NCBI GenBank assembly: GCA_019009955.1
Contig: CM032230.1
Coordinates: 22,063,001-22,127,000, forward strand
Source: Riptortus pedestris
Lineage: Eukaryota; Arthropoda; Insecta; Hemiptera; Alydidae
DNA: 64,000 nt
Reading direction: 5' to 3'
This document shows, piece by piece, positions 10,680-21,136 of this stretch. The translations under genes and the position numbers were made by a program. Numbering within the stretch: the first letter of the stretch is position 1; each line of letters begins with the position of its first letter. A model generated the notes under the pieces. The model was not told where the DNA came from. It did not search any database and was given only the letters and a program-made list of their open reading frames with translations.

Positions 10680-10955
10680 ATTATATTATATGTGTAACTA
10701 CTGAAGGAATTGTTAACTACCTAAACTATTAAAACTGAAATACAGTTAAATTAATTAATTATTGAATCCAAAATTTATTTTATTTACATTATTTTTTTTC
10801 TGTTGTAAATAATTTTATTGTATAAATATTTTATTTTATTTATAGTTAAAGAAAAATGTTATGAATCAAGCACACGTTATGTACTAATTATTCTACGGGA
10901 CGTGTGGCTAATAAACTCCCTTCCTGTAGGGTTACTTCAGGAAGAAAATAAATAA

Positions 10956-10960
<5 letters not shown>
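10680..10960 (+). repeat. Non-LTR retrotransposon 3-prime end with terminal hairpin
   Basis: An AT-rich UTR ends in CGGGACGTGTGGCTAATAAA, a stem-loop CTTCCTG (10920-10926) / CAGGAAG (10938-10944) with TAGGGTTACTT between, and an (AATA)n tail. The same arrangement, with a different stem sequence but the same loop, closes the RNase H fragment at 22440-22520. The insertion separates the folded H core from a TA tract and an H tail to its right. Confidence 0.65.
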
Positions 10961-11011
<51 letters not shown>

Positions 11012-11110
11012 AACGGACCAAATTTTCGTCATCTACTAGGTAGTCTCGATGAACATTTTTTCGAACATCGCGTCATGAGAACAACCGCAATAGCTGATTT
11101 CTTTAAATAA
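10961..11110 (+). repeat. TA microsatellite plus H-family tail
   Basis: (TA)n at about 10961-11008 leads into TTGAACGGACCAAATTTTCG and a tail ending GCAATAGCTGATTTCTTTAA. It is the missing 3-prime part of an H copy, displaced by the non-LTR insertion. Confidence 0.8.
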
Positions 11111-11123
11111 ATCTATGTTTAAG

Positions 11124-11720
11124 ATATTGTTGCGAAAATTAAGTTCATGAGTAATCCTATTTGGGAAGTGCGAGATAGATTAAAGAAGCCGACAGTGGGT
11201 CGGGCCCCTACTAGGCCCGTCCAGTCCTCCAGTCCAGCGTCGAACTGCCCAGCCAATTTGATGTATGCCGACGGCCTATATAAAGATCCGGCCAGCCTCG
11301 AGCGAGTCACTTTTTCTTCTCAAGTGCTTATATGTGCGTTCGGTGCTACAGTGCGACTTAGTGCAGTGCGGTAAAGTTTTTTTTTTATAAGAAGAACAGT
11401 GTTGTGCCGTGACAGTAACAGTTTAGTGTCGTGTTTAAGACAGTGCAGTGCCACGAGGCAAAGGACAGTGCAGTGCTGTCTTTCTGTGAGTTTCAGTGAC
11501 CGTGAGTGAATTACTGGTCTGTGTAATCTGAAGAACAGTGACGCTATCAGTGTATACTGTAAGTAGTAATTAAGAATAATTACCAAGTGTATTGTGCATT
11601 GTAAAATAAATTGTGCAGTGATAAAAACTGTGATACTTGGGAGTATTTAAATTTGAAATCCTAAATAACTCTTAATAAAAACGTTTATCACTGGTTTTGG
11701 TAATTAAAACATAACAATAT
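11124..11720 (+). mobile_element. Solo LTR, gypsy-like, with 4-bp ATAT duplication
   Basis: The 589-bp unit 11128-11716 starts TGTTGCG and ends CATAACA (TGTT...AACA ends). It is bordered by ATAT at 11124-11127 and 11717-11720. It holds a TATATAAA box (11277-11284) with a CGAGCGAGTCACTTTTTCTT-type region downstream, a GTG-rich tract with repeated CAGTGCAGTG, and AATAAA signals at 11605 and 11674. It is clearly more GC-rich upstream of the TATA box than its neighbours. No primer-binding site or internal region follows. The short duplication and the TG/CA ends fit a Ty3/gypsy solo LTR; the family is unidentified. Confidence 0.65.
11277..11284 (+). promoter_or_regulatory. TATA box of the solo LTR
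   Basis: TATATAAA, the best core-promoter match in the GC-richer half of the LTR, about 150 bp from its left end. Transcription would run rightwards towards the AATAAA signals. Confidence 0.5.
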
Positions 11721-11789
11721 ATATTCCTATGTTTCACCTGAATTGCGTTTGGAAATGACGAACATAGCTATACTCATTAAGGCGTTGAG

Positions 11790-11825
11790 AGAATGTGTGT
11801 GTGTGTGTGTGTGCGTGAGTGTATA

Positions 11826-11870
<45 letters not shown>
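11790..11870. repeat. (GT)n and (TA)n microsatellite
   Basis: GTGTGTGT at about 11793-11812, then TA repeats to 11869. There is no H-family core on either side, unlike most TA tracts here. Confidence 0.9.
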
Positions 11871-11877
<7 letters not shown>

Positions 11878-11879
11878 AA

Positions 11880-12285
11880 GGGCTTGAAGTATCTCCTTTG
11901 AATATAATCATAAACGCTCCAAGATGGTGCATATTTTTTCAGTAGATTCAGAGCATTCCGTAGTTTACATTCATTCGAATTGTCCATGTTACATAAATCA
12001 TTAAAAGTACGTACTGCTGAGTGTTCAAGTAGGTACAAAGTTTACATAATTTGCTTATTATAAAATTCCATCCCTCCTAATACAAAGTCTAAGGACTAGG
12101 GAAGAGTGTCACATTTATCAACAATCAAATATCGATGTGCCAATGTTTAATAATGAACACAATTAACCAAGGTAATATTTTAAAATCAGCTTTTGTTGTA
12201 CATGAAAAATTCTTAACATCTGTCTATAAACTGATTTCATTCTCGATAATTTTTTCGTTTCACATACCATTGAAACGATATCAAA
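11880..12285. other. Unassigned stretch
   Basis: No gene or repeat recognised. Confidence 0.2.
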
Positions 12286-12288
12286 AAA

Positions 12289-13072
12289 GTCCGTCACGCA
12301 GGGGCTGTGTAAACTAAGCAGATTTCCCATCTGAAGATTTACAATAGAGAAATCCGCATACTGATAACAATTAACACCACAATGAGTAAATACAAACGGT
12401 AATGAGAAATCGTTAAGATAATTTTAATAAGCTCCCAATGGAAACGGCTCATGAATTGTAAACAAATAGGTCTGCCAACCACTGAGAGCTGAACAGATAG
12501 AAATATTCTTCACCGTAAAGAAAAACAATTACTGATATACATCGGAATATAATTAACTTTATTGCAAATTATTAGCTATTTCTAGTACTGCAAATTATAA
12601 TGAATCAGAATAATTTATATTTTAATAACTAAAACTATAGTAGTCCAAGAAATAAAGAAGCCCCCCCCCATCAACAAAACGTATTTGCATATATCTCACA
12701 AAGTGAAAGGTTAGAAAACAAGAAAGGTTAGGTTACATGAGCGCCAACCTAAGGAAACGGCCGAACTAATCCGGAAACCTCAGACAAAAGCTGCAAGCAC
12801 ACTAAATAAAAATGCAAATATCTCGGTTAATATTCAAGATACAGAATAAATGTATAGAACAATATTTATAGTAAATTTAATTTGCAATAAGATTAATTTT
12901 ATACAATTTTTCGATCCGACGCATAATAACGGAGATATTTACACCCCTAAACCCCCTCCCACTGGTCCGATTTCAGCCATAAACCAACTTGATCTTCCTT
13001 TTTACATAAAACGATTATAATTCCAAGTTTGGTAACGATCAAACAAAAATTGTGATCGCTTGAGCGTTAACA

Positions 13073-13133
<61 letters not shown>

Positions 13134-13257
13134 AATTTTGAACGAACCTCATTTTCGTCATCTCCTGGGTAGGATAGATGGACATTTGAAGAAATTTTTC
13201 GAAACTCTCGTCATCAGTACGATCTCAATAGCTGATTTCCCTTAAGGGAAATCTACT
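12289..13257 (+). repeat. H-family copy, block C, full length (longest type)
   Basis: Head GTCCGTCACGCAGGGGCTGT, a complete block C (ACCACAATGAGTAAATACAA, AATAGGTCTGCCAACCACTG, AATGAATCAGAATAATTTAT, AGTAGTCCAAGAAATAAAGA), then an A-type junction (AAACGGCCGAACTAATCCGG), core, (TA)n at about 13079-13125, tail, and palindrome GATTTCCCTTAAGGGAAATC then TACT. At about 970 bp it is the most complete module set. Confidence 0.92.
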
Positions 13258-13264
13258 AAAATGT

Positions 13265-13612
13265 TGGTTGTTATTTGTCATATCTCCACGCCAAAACTAC
13301 GGAGCCAAATTTCATGAAAATTGGTATGTGTGTATTACTACTAACCTTGAGCATTAGGCTCCTTTTTCGGCAAACATGCAAATAACAAAGGTTGTTTATT
13401 AGGTTATAGAGACCAACTTTTGTTATATAGGCTTGTGTATAGAAGTATAAATGAGATATACACTAAAAACAAACGGGAGTCAACAGTTTTAGGCTGACAG
13501 GAGGCTGAGATAAAGCCAATTATAATTTGGTTTTTTAGTAGAATATTGGCCAAGAGATTAAAATCCAGATTTGTCAATTCAAGTTTCATCATTATTTATA
13601 AAGCTCCTCGAC
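13265..13612 (+). repeat. Single degenerate copy of the ~295-bp unit
   Basis: CCAAATTTCATGAAAATTGG, TTTTTCGGCAAACATGCAAA and AAGTATAAATGAGATATACA recur at 24600-25470, where about three units lie in tandem. Function unknown. Confidence 0.55.
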
Positions 13613-13693
13613 TGCCTAAAGCAAAGACGTCATCTCTCAAAATGCAATTCATTGGTAAAATAAGTAAAAAGGCAATTGCCTAAGAGTTAAAAA

Positions 13694-14305
13694 GTCCGTC
13701 ACGCAGGGGCTGCGTAAACTACGCAGATTTCCCCTGTGAAATTTTACAATAGAGGAATCTGCATACTGATAACACAATACCACCGTGATTATATAATGAG
13801 AAATCTTTCAGTTAATTAAAATAAACTTCTAACTGAAACGGCTTCTGAATTGTAAGAATAATTTATATTTTAACAACTCAAATTTTAGTAGTCCAAGAAC
13901 TAAAGAAGGGGGGGGCGGGTGAACAGAACGTATTTGCATAAATCTCACAAAGTAAGGTAAGGTTAGAAGAAGCTTCCGCCTGAGCCGAGAAATGACGAAG
14001 ATGGCCGACGTAATCCGAAGTATACCCGACCACAGACTTCATAAAAATGCAAATATCTCGGTTAATATTCAAGATAGAGAATAAATGTATATAACAATAT
14101 TTATAGTAATTTTAATTTTCAATAAGATTGGTTCTATACAATTTGTCGATCCGATGCATAATAACGGAGATATTTTGAATTTTCGAAAATCCCCGCTCCA
14201 TCTGGTCCGATTTCAGCCTTTAACGAACTTGATCTGTCTTTTTACATAAAACATTTAAATATCGAGTTTCGTAACGATCAAACAAAAATTGCGACCGCTA
14301 GAGCG

Positions 14306-14390
<85 letters not shown>

Positions 14391-14507
14391 GAACGGACTT
14401 CATTTTCGTCATCTCCTGGGTAGGATTGATGAACATTTAAGGAAAATTTCGAAAATCGCGTCATGAGCGCGACCTCAATAGCTGATTTCCCTTGAGGGAA
14501 ATCTGCT
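13694..14507 (+). repeat. H-family copy, blocks C and A, full length
   Basis: Clean head and palindromic end (GATTTCCCTTGAGGGAAATC). The poly-G patch GGGGGGGCGGGT-like at about 13908-13920 replaces the poly-C seen at the same place in the 12289 copy. (TA)n spans about 14307-14385. Confidence 0.92.
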
Positions 14508-14518
14508 AAAAATTCAAT

Positions 14519-15240
14519 GATTTCGCTTAAGAGAAATCAGTTATTGAGGTGGTACTCATGACGCGATTTGCGAAAAATATCCTCAAATGTCCATCAGTCC
14601 TACCCAGGAGACAATGAATAATGAAGAGGTCCTCTCAAAATTGTATGTATAAATACTTGTCTGTGAAGTATAGGAATTTTTGTTTGATCTTCATACAACT
14701 GTATATTTAATCCTTTCATGTATAAAGCACATACGGATATATACAAGAAACTCTATAGGGGTCGTCGCCAAACCTAATTTACATAAACATTTTATGTAAA
14801 ATTCAAGAACAAGTTCATTAATAGCTGAAATGGGACCAGTGGGAGGGTTTTAGAGGCGGGAATTTGGAAAATTCCAATAAATTGTAATACTGTTAAAAAA
14901 AAAAAATTTACAGAACGAACCTATTGAAAATTTTATGCCCTATAAATGTAATTCTAAAGATTTTTTTCTGTTCCGTGAATATTAACGGTGATATTTGGAT
15001 TTTATGGATCTGCTTTCAGGAAAGCACCTCTCCTGAGCAAGATACTTGTAAATAGCGGGGGTTTAGACTGGGGCGACGAAAATTCAAAAGATCTCCGTAA
15101 ATATGAACCGGAACGGAAAACATTATAGTACCAATCGTGTTCATATTCTACAAATGTTGTTTTATACATTTTTTCGCACCTCGAGTATTAATCCAGTTAT
15201 TCGTAAGTTCTTGTTTTCTGCTTTCAAGCACCCCCCACTC
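14519..15240 (-). repeat. Two successive H-family 3-prime halves, diverged
   Basis: Minus-strand tail and core occupy 14519-14900, with almost no TA tract. A second core-like segment follows (about 15040-15240, GGCGACGAAAATTCAAAAGA). Only a degenerate head is seen. Together with the preceding plus-strand copy this forms a tail-to-tail pair. Confidence 0.7.
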
Positions 15241-15497
15241 CTATATTTGTGTATGTATTTGGTGGTGAAATGAGATAACAAAAGAACTTAGCAGCGTGAC
15301 CGACTTTTTAGCACTAATATAGGTCTGTAATTACCGCTCGCTGAGGGGAAACAAAGGACATTACCATCATGGACTTTGCTCTGTTGGGTACATTTCTAGT
15401 CCAGACATTTTAACACAATCACAGAATCTCCACTTGTCAAAATGATGGTCTACCATTATCTTTCTCTAAACAAGCTAGGAGAAGAAAAATAAAAAAA

Positions 15498-15929
15498 GTC
15501 CGTCAAGCAGGGGCTGCGTAAACAAAGCAGATTTTCCACGTGAAGTATTACAATAGAGAAATTTCACTAGAGCCAAACAGTTACGAAAACGGCCGACCTA
15601 GCTTTTGGCGGGAAACTCAATCTCATCTGTTATCCGCCCAGATTTAATAAAAATGCAAATATCTCGGTTAATATTCAAGATAGAGAATAGATGTATATAA
15701 TAATATGTACAGTAAATTTAATTTGCAATAAGATTGATTCTATACAATTTTACGATCTGACGTATAGTAACGGAGATATTTCGAATTTTCGAAAATCCTC
15801 CCCTCTAAACCCCTACCCACTAGTCCGATTTCAGCCATTAACGAACTTGATCTGTCTTTTTACATAAAACGACTAAATATCAAGTTTAGCAACGATTAAA
15901 CAATAATTGCGACCGATAGAGCGAAACAG

Positions 15930-15989
<60 letters not shown>

Positions 15990-16101
15990 TTGAACGGACC
16001 TTATTTTCGTCATCTCCTAGGTAGGATCGTTGGAGATATGAAAAATAAAATGAACTTCGAAAATACAACCTCAATAGCTGGTCCCTTAAGGGAAATCTGC
16101 T
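15498..16101 (+). repeat. H-family copy, block A, full length
   Basis: Head GTCCGTCAAGCAGGGGCTGC, short block A (CCAAACAGTTACGAAAACGG), core, (TA)n at about 15935-15986, and a shortened tail ending CCCTTAAGGGAAATCTGC. Confidence 0.9.
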
Positions 16102-16109
16102 AAAACTAA

Positions 16110-16680
16110 CATCCGTATTTCGTTTTGTCCATGCGTTACATATATATGAGACGGTATTTCTTGATGTGTGTTGTGGGCATCTCTCACCAGCTAAAATTAC
16201 TAGTCTTAACAAAATTGAAATTAATTAGGTTATTCTACAATATGTACTATTATTGCTATATTACAATATAATTAAATTACGAAATTGCGTAAGGATGTAC
16301 GATCAAAGCTCGAGTTTCAAAGAGACCAAAGCCATGAGTAGCAACAAGTGGTTATCGGATGACTAGACAAAGTGATCTGGGAGGCTAAGGCGTAGCAGGT
16401 GGGACCAGCCACCAGGAACGAAAACCCAAGCTAACCTCCAGTTCACAGCCTTCAACGCAAGGAGTCCAAGTTGTTACTCCATTACCCGCATGATGAAAAG
16501 ATTGGAGGGATATATTTCCTGTCTGCCTTAAAAAAAATGAAGTCCATCAGCTGCGGAAATTACCAGATTTCCCAAGTTCTGGTGTAAGACATTTTTGATC
16601 GAATATAACACATTTCCTATTTCTATGTAAAAGAAAAATATGCAACAAAAAGGATAAAGAGGAAGCGCAAGAGGGGTGCC
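16110..16680. other. Unassigned stretch with a degenerate H head
   Basis: A head-like fragment lies at about 16538-16580 (GTCCATCAGCTGCGGAAATT). 16300-16510 is GC-richer but contains no frame I recognise. Confidence 0.3.
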
Positions 16681-16689
16681 GGTTACCTG

Positions 16690-16989
16690 AAGGCTAAAAA
16701 CAGAACAGTATGAATAACTCCCTGAATACTTAAGTTACGAAAAACATACAATAGCACAACAGATGTAAACCATCAGTAGTTAAACAAAATTAGTCCTATA
16801 ACACTTTAAATACGACTCTTAATTAACGATAGTATTTGAATTTTCGAATCCCCGCCCAGCCCTAAATCACCACTATTCCATGTCCAACTTGAGCCAATAT
16901 AAAAAATTTGATTTTTAGTGTTGACTAAGAGTTAAATATCCAGTATGGTATAGTTCAAGGAAGAATCTGCAAAACAAGAACGTAATATC
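16690..16989 (+). repeat. H-family subtype D core, split by the piggyBac insertion
   Basis: A diverged core variant (CTTAAGTTACGAAAAACATA, TAACACTTTAAATACGACTC, TTTAGTGTTGACTAAGAGTT). The same variant surrounds the second piggyBac at 42066-42119 and 43288-43540. Here it ends at the TTAA used by the element at 16994. Confidence 0.7.
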
Positions 16990-17196
16990 TTAACCCAGTT
17001 ACGGCTATTGTCCTTCTCTAAGGATTTAAAAGTTAGTCGCAAAAATAAAAAAAAAATTTTAGTACAGTCGTTCTCCGTTAGGTGGCAGCTAGTTTTCTGA
17101 TAAAAGGATAATTCCTTTTGATAGTAATAGAGGTTTCATTTGTTTACTGCTATTTTTGAGTGATATATGTCTTTTTGAAAAGTGGTAATTTGAAAA

Positions 17197-19462
17197 ATGA
17201 GTGCTAAGACGGAGTCTTGTCGATGGTTAAGTAAAATTTCCTTATTTTCTCACGAATTTGTTTTAAACTCAACATGATTAGGATCAATAAGAAGGCCAAG
17301 TCCTCTACAGTTTTTTAATATAATGCAGAGTGCACTTTATCAGCAGGCATCCGATAAAGGTGTATTTCATAAACGAGACCTATTAACAATGTTTACATTC
17401 TGGCACCTGTTTGAATGCCGTCCTTCCAAAAGGACGTTAGCCTTATTCATATAAATTCAATTTGATATTTTTTTTTTACGTACTAATTTTTTTACTCTAT
17501 CTAAATGTTATAATTTGGTTGTTAAAATTAAAGTGATTTTTTAGTATAATTGATTCAAATAAACATTCACTCGGTTAACTTTCTATTTATTATTATTGAG
17601 AGATCTCAGAGTGCAACGTATATTTTGTAACATTTTTTTTTTACCTTTATTTGTAGGAAGTTAGTTCCGCTGCATCAACTAGTAGAATTTCTGGAAGGTA
17701 ATGATGATGCAATTCCACTAAGTGGTGTGAATGTAACACTGCTTCCACCAACAAATGCGACTGAAGATGTAACCGATAAGGATTCAGGGGATGAAGATAA
17801 GGTGACAATTAATAATGTATCATCAAGCCAAATGAACGCTTTAGCTGCTGTTTTTGGACTCACCAGAAAAAGAGCCCTCTTGTTCAAAAAAATCAACAAC
17901 AATTGAATTGCAACAGAAGGAAAAACTTGCTTTTCAACCAAAGTTACAGAAAAAGAAAACGAAACACGTGTACCGATGGAAATCCGATACTTTGAAAGTT
18001 CCTGTAGAAGAGTGGCCAGAAATGGTAACTGCTCCTAATATTTTAAAAAACCCTTTAGAGTATCCATATTTTTTTGATGACGATGTAATAAATAATGCAG
18101 CGAAAAGAAACAGATTAGGTGACTGCTCAGAAAATGAAATGAGATGTTTTATTGCAATTTTGCTACTTAGTGGTTATGTATCTGTCCCAAGAAAAGATAT
18201 GTATTGGGAAATGTCACTTGATTCACACAATAGTATGATAAGCGAAGCTATATCAAGAGATAGATTCTAATATATTATGTCTAATCTCCATGTATGCAAT
18301 AATGACAAAATCCAAAAGAATGACCGATTTTCCAAGGTGCGACCTCTTCTAAATAAAATCAATGATAGGTATTATTTATATTCACACCTCATGAACAAAA
18401 CCATTCTATCGATGAGAGTATGGTCCTTTATTTTGGTCGGCATGGCACAAAACAATTCATAAAAGGAAAACTCATACGGTATGGATTCAAATTTTGGTGT
18501 GGAGGGCCAAGCAATGGATATTTATCATGGCTTGAGCCTATCAAGGATCAGGAACTTTGCCGGAAAAATATTCGGATCGCGGCTTAGTGTATGGAGTAGT
18601 CATGACCTATGTTGGTAAGTTAGGTCCTTTTCCTTATCGTTTATATTTTGACAATTTTTTTACAACTTTTGACCTGTTGAAAGATTTAAAAGAAAAGGAG
18701 ATTGGAGCAACTGGTACAATAAGAAAAAACAGATTAGGTAAAGAATGTCCCATAGTAGATAGCAGTGTAATGAAAAAAAGACCAAGAGGTTCTCTGGAAT
18801 ATCAAAGTGATGAATCTGATACGATTTTACTAGCAACGTGGAATGACAATAACGTTGTAAGCGTGGCCACTAATTTTGACTGTGTAACCACTTCGACAAG
18901 TTCAGAGATATTCTCAGCAGCAAAAGAAAAAAATCACGATTCAGCAAACTCGACTTATACATAATTATAACATTCATATGGGAGGAATCGATAGAGCAGA
19001 TCAAAATATATCTCTGTAACGAGTATCAATTAGGGGTAAGAAATGGTACTTCCCCATTATTGATCATCTAGTAGATGTGGCTTCCCAAAATGCTTGGCAA
19101 TTGAATAGGAAAGATGGTGAAAAACAGGATAATCTAACATTCCGCAGAAGAACATCCATCTTGGAATCTAACAAACGTATCACGTCAGTAAGAGGACGAC
19201 CTTCAGGAAGTTCAAATATTGATTCAAGGTAGAAAAAATAAATCTCAATAAAATATATTTATGTTGTAACATTAGTTTATAATGTGCATATATTTTTTTC
19301 ACAGATATGACAGGTTTGATCTTGTTGGAGCCTTACCACCTGACACTTCTGGGAAAAAATGCAATTACATAGTCGTTTTGCCATAAAAAAGCAACAACCT
19401 TGTGCTTAAAGTGCGATGTAGCTTTGCATGTTGCTTGTTTTAAATCATATCATACAAAATAA
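17197..19462 (+). pseudogene. piggyBac transposase, three predicted exons, multiple lesions
   Basis: Predicted exon 1 is 17197-17225 (MSAKTESCRW), joined across 17226-17656 to exon 2. Exon 2 opens KLVPLHQLVEFLEGNDD with an acidic N-terminus. It continues with EWPEMVTAPNILKNPLEYPY, the first catalytic Asp in HSIDESMVLYFGRHG (codon 18411), the second in LYFDNFFTTFDLL (about 18647) and the third in [13 protein letters not shown] (about 18990). Exon 3 (19305-19462) carries YDRFDLVGALPP and the C-terminal Cys/His finger LCLKCDVALHVACFKSYH. Lesions seen: a frameshift near 17850, TAA at 18268, a frameshift before 18399 and another before 18557, a frameshift near 18900, TAA replacing Tyr near 19017, and a shift in exon 3. 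The family is a DDD transposase that cuts and pastes at TTAA. Confidence 0.85.
19229..19304 (+). other. Predicted 76-bp intron in the piggyBac transposase
   Basis: Donor AAG|GTAGAA and acceptor TTTTTTTCACAG|ATAT. Splicing restores S-R-Y-D-R-F-D across the join in the frame needed on both sides, whereas reading through meets TAG at once. This is a typical short insect intron. Confidence 0.65.
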
Positions 19463-19495
19463 ATTATTTAACTATGTATATAAAATATTTTAGTC

Positions 19496-19501
19496 AATAA
19501 A
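19496..19501 (+). terminator. Poly(A) signal of the piggyBac transposase gene
   Basis: AATAAA 34 bp after the predicted stop codon (19460-19462) and inside the right end of the element. Confidence 0.5.
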
Positions 19502-19699
19502 GTTTTTTAAAGCATCGGTCTTTTCTTAATGCGTATATTAGGCTAATGTCCTTCCAGAAGGATGGGTCATTTCTTCTATGTTGATGATGATGCTGAAAAA
19601 AATTCTTTTTTCCCTTTTAAGTGGGCTATTATTAGACTAATATCAAAAAATTTTGTTGAAAAACAAAAAGAAAATATTCAGCCTTATGTGGGTTAATAA

Positions 19700-19862
19700 T
19701 TTACGATGTCACCCACCACTCAACGAATTTGCATATTCGCATAATAAAGGTCTCTTGAAAACACTATTTGGTATTTAACGTTAGTAGAATCAAGTAGTTC
19801 CTGATAAAACGGCTTAGTGTTAATATGACGTGAGTAGGAATGTAGGTGTACTGATGGTCGAA
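19700..19862 (+). repeat. H-family block B without head, interrupted
   Basis: GTATTTAACGTTAGTAGAAT and GAGTAGGAATGTAGGTGTAC, ending GGTCGAAAAC directly before the head of the next copy. This is the same junction as at 3843. Confidence 0.8.
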
Positions 19863-19872
19863 AACAAAAAAA

Positions 19873-20011
19873 GTCCGTCACGCAGAGGCTTCGTAAACTA
19901 AGCAGATTAAGGAAACGGCCGATCTAGCTTTTGGCGGGAAAGTCACTCGTCCGTTAGCCGCCCAGATTTAATAAAAATGCAAATCTCTCGATTAATATTA
20001 AAGATAGAGAT
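19873..20011 (+). repeat. H-family head and short block A, truncated
   Basis: GTCCGTCACGCAGAGGCTTC, AAGGAAACGGCCGATCTAGC, then core start TGCAAATCTCTCGATTAATA, which stops at a (GT)n(TA)n tract (about 20023-20095). Confidence 0.85.
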
Positions 20012-20022
20012 TTCATTTTAAA

Positions 20023-20099
<77 letters not shown>

Positions 20100-20102
20100 A
20101 TA

Positions 20103-20372
20103 TACGAGGGGTGTACAGAAAGTTCTAAGCCTGATATATATATATATACAAATACATTTTCAACTTACATATATCACAGGTGATCTCAGCTGTCAAGGTT
20201 GTTTTGGAAGGTTTTGACAACAATTTTTTTTGACCGGGTTTCAGATGTTGGAAAAGCGGTGGAATAAGTGCGTTGCTGTTGAGGGGGACTATATTGAAAA
20301 ATAAAAATATGTAAGTTGAAAATATATTTGTATATATATATCAGGCTTAGAACTTTCTGTACAACCCTCGTA
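20103..20372 (+). mobile_element. Short mariner derivative with ~65-bp TIRs and TA duplication
   Basis: The 266-bp element 20105-20370 lies between TA at 20103-20104 and 20371-20372. Both ends read CGAGGGKTGTACAGAAAGTT inwards, and the inverted repeat extends through TCTAAGCCTGATATATATAT to TTTTCAACTTACATAT. The repeat itself contains a TA run. The interior keeps the end of a mariner transposase. This is a deletion derivative, not a sequence-independent MITE. Confidence 0.85.
20244..20304 (+). pseudogene. mariner transposase C-terminal remnant
   Basis: MLEKRWNKCVAVEGDYIEK then stop. The R-W-x-K-C-v-a...G-D-Y-I/V-E-K ending is the conserved C-terminus of mariner transposases (DD34D class). 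All catalytic residues are missing. Confidence 0.75.
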
Positions 20373-20410
20373 CTGATATTCACAAGAAACACGACACTAC
20401 CTGCACGTAT

Positions 20411-20450
20411 GAAATCTACTTAGTTTACGCAGCCACTGCGTGTCGGACTT
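20411..20450 (-). repeat. H-family head fragment
   Basis: GAAATCTACTTAGTTTACGC then GTGTCGGAC: the head in reverse, without a core. Confidence 0.75.
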
Positions 20451-21136
20451 TATTAGTTATTTTCTTAATAAATGTTTTCTAACACAACTTTATTTAACAC
20501 TAATTATTAATTCAGAGTTCATTTTCTTCAATGGCAAGGGGCAAGAACGGTGTATGTTTTCAGAGTATTCTAAAATCACGATTTCAAGAAAAGGAGAAAT
20601 GTACCGAAAAGGAAATTGTAGCATTATACGGGAACCCGTATATGAACATATTTTATAATTGGGGGCATCCTCCAGGAATTATATTAAATATACAAGTTAG
20701 TACAAAGAGTAGGCATTCAAATTTGAGATACATTATAATATCATAAAAGATTTCTCGGTGGATAGGCTGAACAGCCCTGAAGATTAATAAATATATTACT
20801 ATCGATAATCCGCTGGATACAATTTAAGATTAAAAGCATATAAAGTTCTTGGTGGAACAGCCCAAGAGATGATTACTACAATGGGCGTAATGACTTAGAA
20901 GTTGATCGCCCATAAACCCGCAACATAATCTGATTACTACAATAAAGGATTAATTAAAAAAATAAAAGTAATTTTAATAAACTTCCAATAGCTTAGGACA
21001 TCCATTGTTAAATAAAAAAAGACTTGGGGAAGTTGTTAGGACAAAGGCAAAAACAGGAATATATCTATGTGTTACGACTATTCTTTAAATCAACGAAAAT
21101 TTGGAAAGAATGACTTCTTTAATAATGAACACATTT
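20451..21136. other. Unassigned stretch
   Basis: Two overlapping frames of about 70 codons (20440-20746) show no recognisable domain. No repeat ends seen. Confidence 0.2.

Larger units (their letters stand above)
16990..19696 (+). mobile_element. piggyBac-like transposon, complete ends, degenerate gene
   Basis: The element spans 16994-19692 (2,699 bp) between TTAA duplications at 16990-16993 and 19693-19696. The left end reads CCCAGTTACGGCTATTGTCC. The right end, on the minus strand, reads CCCACATAAGGCTGAATATT. A 16-bp palindrome type, GTCCTTC...AAGGAC, occurs at about 17010, 17423 and 19549. At the last two it sits in a subterminal inverted repeat (GTCCTTCCAAAAGGACGTTA against its complement). 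The single gene inside is broken in several places, so the copy cannot move on its own. Confidence 0.85.

Noticed and set aside
10680..10960. Shared 3-prime end between the SINE and this non-LTR element
   Set aside because: Only the (AATA)n tail is common. The non-LTR hairpin and loop are absent from the SINE.
20440..20746. Two overlapping frames (about 70 codons each)
   Set aside because: No domain, and they overlap in different frames of the same strand with no supporting signals.
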